A stretch of 64,000 bases of DNA from Enoplolaimus lenunculus (taxonomy: Eukaryota > Nematoda > Enoplea > Enoplida > Thoracostomopsidae): NCBI GenBank assembly GCA_030248215.1, contig JASANG010002088.1:1-64000 (forward strand), given 5' to 3'. The position numbers were made by a program, and so were the translations under genes. Shown in pieces: positions 60,506 to 64,000 of the stretch. Below the pieces are notes generated by a model. It was given only the letters and a program-made list of their open reading frames with translations, did not search any database and was not told where the DNA came from. The first letter of the stretch is position 1. Each line of letters begins with the position of its first letter.

Positions 60506-61186
60506 GTTAAACATTTGATACACTTCTGAGCATAGTTTTCGGTATAAAACGTGTAAAACGCGCAGTTTTTCAGCACATTTGGAAATGTAGTAATTTTTGG
60601 GAAATTGTAAATCAAAACAGGAACCCGAACACGGAGTTTTGTAACCATTATTAGTATAAAACAATGGGTTGTCATAGTAACGATACAGTTGTGTTAACTA
60701 AATCGTATGCTACTAGCGAAACCATTCAAGTAGGACCCTTTCATTTTTTTCTGGTAATAAGGTTCTTTTGTAAATTCTAACAGCATTTGGTTATGAAAAA
60801 TTTCTTAAATTTGTTTTTCGGGCTTGCAATGAAAGCCTTTAAATTTCATACTGTAGTTGCTACCGAAAAAGGCCCATACATAGCTGACCACCGTAATTGT
60901 AGTATGAACATATTCAACATATTATTAAACCGAAGTGTAAATTTAACGCTAAGGGTCAACTAAAATAAAATTATACTAAAAACTTAAAGCTTACAACAGT
61001 ATTGCAGTTCTGTGGATCAGCAATCGGCTCCTCAGCTACACATGGGCAGAAAAAAATTGGTCGGGAAAAATTTGGTTTTGGGTGTAGAAATATTCAAACT
61101 TTTAGTGGTTCCTGGTTTTAGCTTTATTCAGCATAGTTTTAATGCGAAGATTTTCATGCCAACCAATTTATAAATATATCAATTAA

Positions 61187-61449
61187 CCCTTTCTCACATG
61201 AATATTTTCTATTTCCCCTGAGATCTACTTTTATGCTAGGATTCGAACTCCAGTGACTGGAGTGGGAGGCGTATACCATCACCACTCAGCTATAGGAGCT
61301 TGACGCTCGAGCCCGAGGGGGCTCTCACGTCTTGTAGTGATTTAGTACTATGTATACGTGTTGCAATTGTTAAACACGGTGCGATATATATTATTTACCG
61401 CATATACACTGCGCTGAGTTGCCTATAGGCAACTCAATGTGATAAGGGG
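61187..61449. mobile_element. piggyBac-type MITE with tRNA-like insert, 263 bp
   Basis: TTAA flanks both ends. The TIRs are CCCTTTCTCACAT and ATGTGATAAGGGG. On the minus strand the interior reads like a tRNA head, with A-box-like TAGCTGAGTGGTGATGGT and B-box-like GGAGTTCGAATCC, but the stems do not fold. A fragment of the same family is at 45916-46076. It is not close to the TIRs of the piggyBac at 56466. Confidence 0.75.
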
Positions 61450-61453
61450 TTAA

Positions 61454-62072
61454 GACATCCTACGAACTGCATCGACGATTATACATCGAAACATACGCTG
61501 CCAACAAGCATACCATGTCACGTGCTTACGCCTATACGTGACTTTGAAAAACAGGATTCCATGGATAATCCCTTAGAAAAATCTGTTCATACATGGGCCA
61601 AGACTTGCACAAAGACTTCTAATGGGAAAAGAATGTTACAAGGAAAAGAAACGTAAACTTGAAGAGGGAAATAATTGAATGGAGAAAAACTTGTGTGCGA
61701 TATCGGACTCAGGCTAAGGCAGAAAAGGCGTGTTTCGCAGGGCCGAACAAATTTAAGAGATTGCTGTCAAGCAAAAAATGTTTAAAGTTTGATTCAGCAA
61801 AATCTGTTTTGTACTTCTCGCTTTTGCAAAAGGTTTTTGTGCAATTTTTTACGTTAGTATTCACATGGTTAAAGTTTTCCTCAAACCTGAGCCTACTTAG
61901 GCAGTTGATTTTTCTGAAATATGACAATCTTCACGAAAGCTTCTGCGATCCGCTTCGTATGCTTAGCTATAGGAGTAAAGCAGAAGTGCTTTTGCATATT
62001 ATAATTGAATACATAATATTGTATATACCTACGTACAACCAAAGATTTAAAAGAATAAGGGTAAGATATTAA
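61454..62072 (+). other. open segments of doubtful coding value
   Basis: Directly after the MITE all three plus frames stay open for 28-67 codons, and a 137-codon frame follows from 61659. With several frames open at once the case for any one is weak. It could be exon sequence of the gene suggested at 60281. Confidence 0.2.
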
Positions 62073-62167
62073 GTTTAGTTTCCTCTACGTTCCGCCGGAA
62101 ACAAGGAAAAACTGTGGTTTAAAGTCAGCAATCTACTGCTTGATTATATAGTCAAATAATATGACTA

Positions 62168-62436
62168 TATATGAGTATGTATATATACATATATGTGAAA
62201 ATGAATATATTAACCAGGATTTCAATTCAAAAGGGTATAACATCATGGAAAATGTTTCACGAAATATTGCGGCGAGCCAGATTACTGTTTAGATCTCTAG
62301 GATTGACCTGGTGTGTTATTCGTCGTATTTTCAGAAATTCCGATTTAGAAGTGACTCATTCCATACCTCTTTGTATGCTTCCATGCATAAGTCCTTATTG
62401 GTTCCTAAAGAAAATGATTTAAAATCACTGTTTTAA
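62168..62436 (+). other. possible two-exon coding end with a 48-nt intron
   Basis: One frame reads ENEYINQDFNSKGYNIMENV up to a stop. That stop lies inside a potential intron at 62287-62334 (GTTTAG to TTTTCAG). The same frame then continues KFRFRSDSFHTSLYASMHKS to a stop at 62434-62436. An 83-codon single-frame alternative also covers part of the region. No family is recognised. Confidence 0.25.
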
Positions 62437-64000
62437 AATCTCTAAGCAATAATATCTAAGAGTTTAAAACTTTTGACACTATAATTGCTCGTATAAAATA
62501 TTGAAATATTATTTGAGTGATCGAGAGAAATTTAGGTACAAAAACCCTTCTTTAGTGCCACCGGGTTTGTAGTATGCGGGGCCGTGTACGAAGTGGGATT
62601 GGTGGAATATTCCCCTACAAATTTTTGAACAAAACCACTTGTGTCACGCATTTATAGTAACCTTTAGCTGCAGAGGTCTAAAACATTTATGTAGCTCAGT
62701 GCGCTAGACAGCAAAAACTTATACATCAAGTTATACCCTTTTGAAATGAATTTTTAGCTACGCCACTGGTACTCAATACATTATAAAAACAATTGAAATT
62801 AAACTACAACCAGTGGTATATGTTCAACTGTGTGACCTAAGAATAGGTTTGACACGGTGTCGTTAACGATTTTATATTTGACTAAAAACATAATACGTTC
62901 TCAAGGTTTGGGCTATTCTAGCTATAGCTACTTATGTTTCCGGGCGTATATATACCAGAAAATACAAACTTCCTGAATGAAGCTACCTGTAATATACTTT
63001 GAAGTGATTCACATACATGGCCTCATGTTTTCAATTTTACTAAAAACTTGGAAATGTGAACTGAGTCAGTTTAATTATTATAAATACGCATCGAGAGTTG
63101 CTATTCATTCAATTACCGAGTGGGTAACTTTGGTTATCCGATTAAAGCAAATGTAGCTTGAAGCAAAATCAGCAATTGACAACCAGGAATTGCGATAGAA
63201 CGGTAAGGATCAACAAGTAGCCAGCTCTATCTTGCTATTGGGGCTACAAAATTTCAGGAGGGGCATACAAGTGCTAGCGATGACTTATAAGCAAGGTTGA
63301 AAATTTTTTATGGCAGCGGGCAAAATTGTTCCACCAAGGCTAAGCTCCCTCTGGCCAACCGATCGCTACGGTGTCGGTAAAGGATATTTTCCAGGAATAT
63401 GTAAACTTTTCGTCACTAAATATTTTCAAGCTGTTGTAAAAATTAAAAATTTAGAAATTGTGCATGTTAGTATGGATTTTCATTAATTTTAGGTACAGGC
63501 AATGACAAGGGTTAACATACATTGACTTAGTGTCTTGAATGCCGTTAAACATTCAATATTGTAAGTACTGCCACATTCCAATCTAAGATTTTATATTTTG
63601 AATTTATTCGAAATATCCGCCTGGATTCTCGTTCATTCAAGTGCATGAAAAAAAGGCATTCCCAATCTGGGATCCTACTTACACCGAGAAATTCTAGGTC
63701 TCTTTCAAGTTGAATATAAAATTGTGGCGACGGTACGGAATATGGGCCACCTTGGGACTAAAAATGAAAAGTAACTTACGCGTTGAGAGTTCAATGAAGC
63801 CATAACTTTTCAGTTTCGATACAGTTTTCACCATTTCTTTGGAACTACTTTTCAACAGGCATCAAAAGATTTTTTATGAATGGTATCTAGCAGAAATTTG
63901 TTGATCCTTCACTGTATGCAAGACAGTTGCTGGGTTTTAGAAACAAAGCTTAAGTCATCCGTTTACTTAATTTGACATTTTCCTTAAGTTTTCAAGCTAT
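62437..64000. other. no recognised gene to window end
   Basis: A hAT-type end AGCTACGCCACTGG is near 62757. The 63230-63370 patch (GGGGCTACAAAATTTCAGGA) resembles other decayed repeats in the window. Confidence 0.4.

Noticed and set aside
61236-61300. Functional tRNA on the minus strand
   Set aside because: A and B boxes are present but neither the anticodon nor the acceptor stem folds, and it lies inside a MITE.

Overview
The window is AT-rich eukaryotic DNA with spliced genes and long introns. It has one DNA transposon with recognisable transposase coding, many short terminal-inverted-repeat (TIR) elements, tRNA-like repeats and minisatellites. The gene set (an SLC37A3-type transporter and ERCC1) and the repeats point to an invertebrate animal. 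A tunicate is my guess, but nothing here proves it.

Layout. Bases 1-3650 are an 18-bp minisatellite. An 890-bp inverted-repeat element follows at 3801-4690. From 22568 down to at least 6411 on the minus strand lies an SLC37A3-like sugar-phosphate/MFS transporter. I resolved 14 exons by eye (402 codons); every junction keeps frame. The last part, roughly 90 residues, was not found. Its introns hold hAT-like short elements, duplicated blocks and several open, coding-like segments. One of these is a possible alternative terminal exon with its own poly(A) signal. Bases 22569-24404 are a shared upstream region with two pairs of tRNA-like repeats. ERCC1 runs on the plus strand from 24405 to 28238 in five exons (312 residues), apparently intact.

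From 28.4 kb to 64 kb I recognise no host gene. This stretch is a mosaic of repeats: a family of about 435-bp TIR elements in five copies, decayed minisatellites, hairpin MITEs, an internally deleted piggyBac at 56466-58109, and a piggyBac-type MITE at 61187-61449. A few weak exon candidates lie near 48.4, 51.8, 60.3 and 62.3 kb.

Functionally, the two recognised genes are unrelated. One is a membrane transporter; the other is the non-catalytic partner of the XPF repair nuclease. They are linked only by divergent orientation and a 1.8-kb shared upstream region. All calls come from reading the sequence; no alignment or database search was run.
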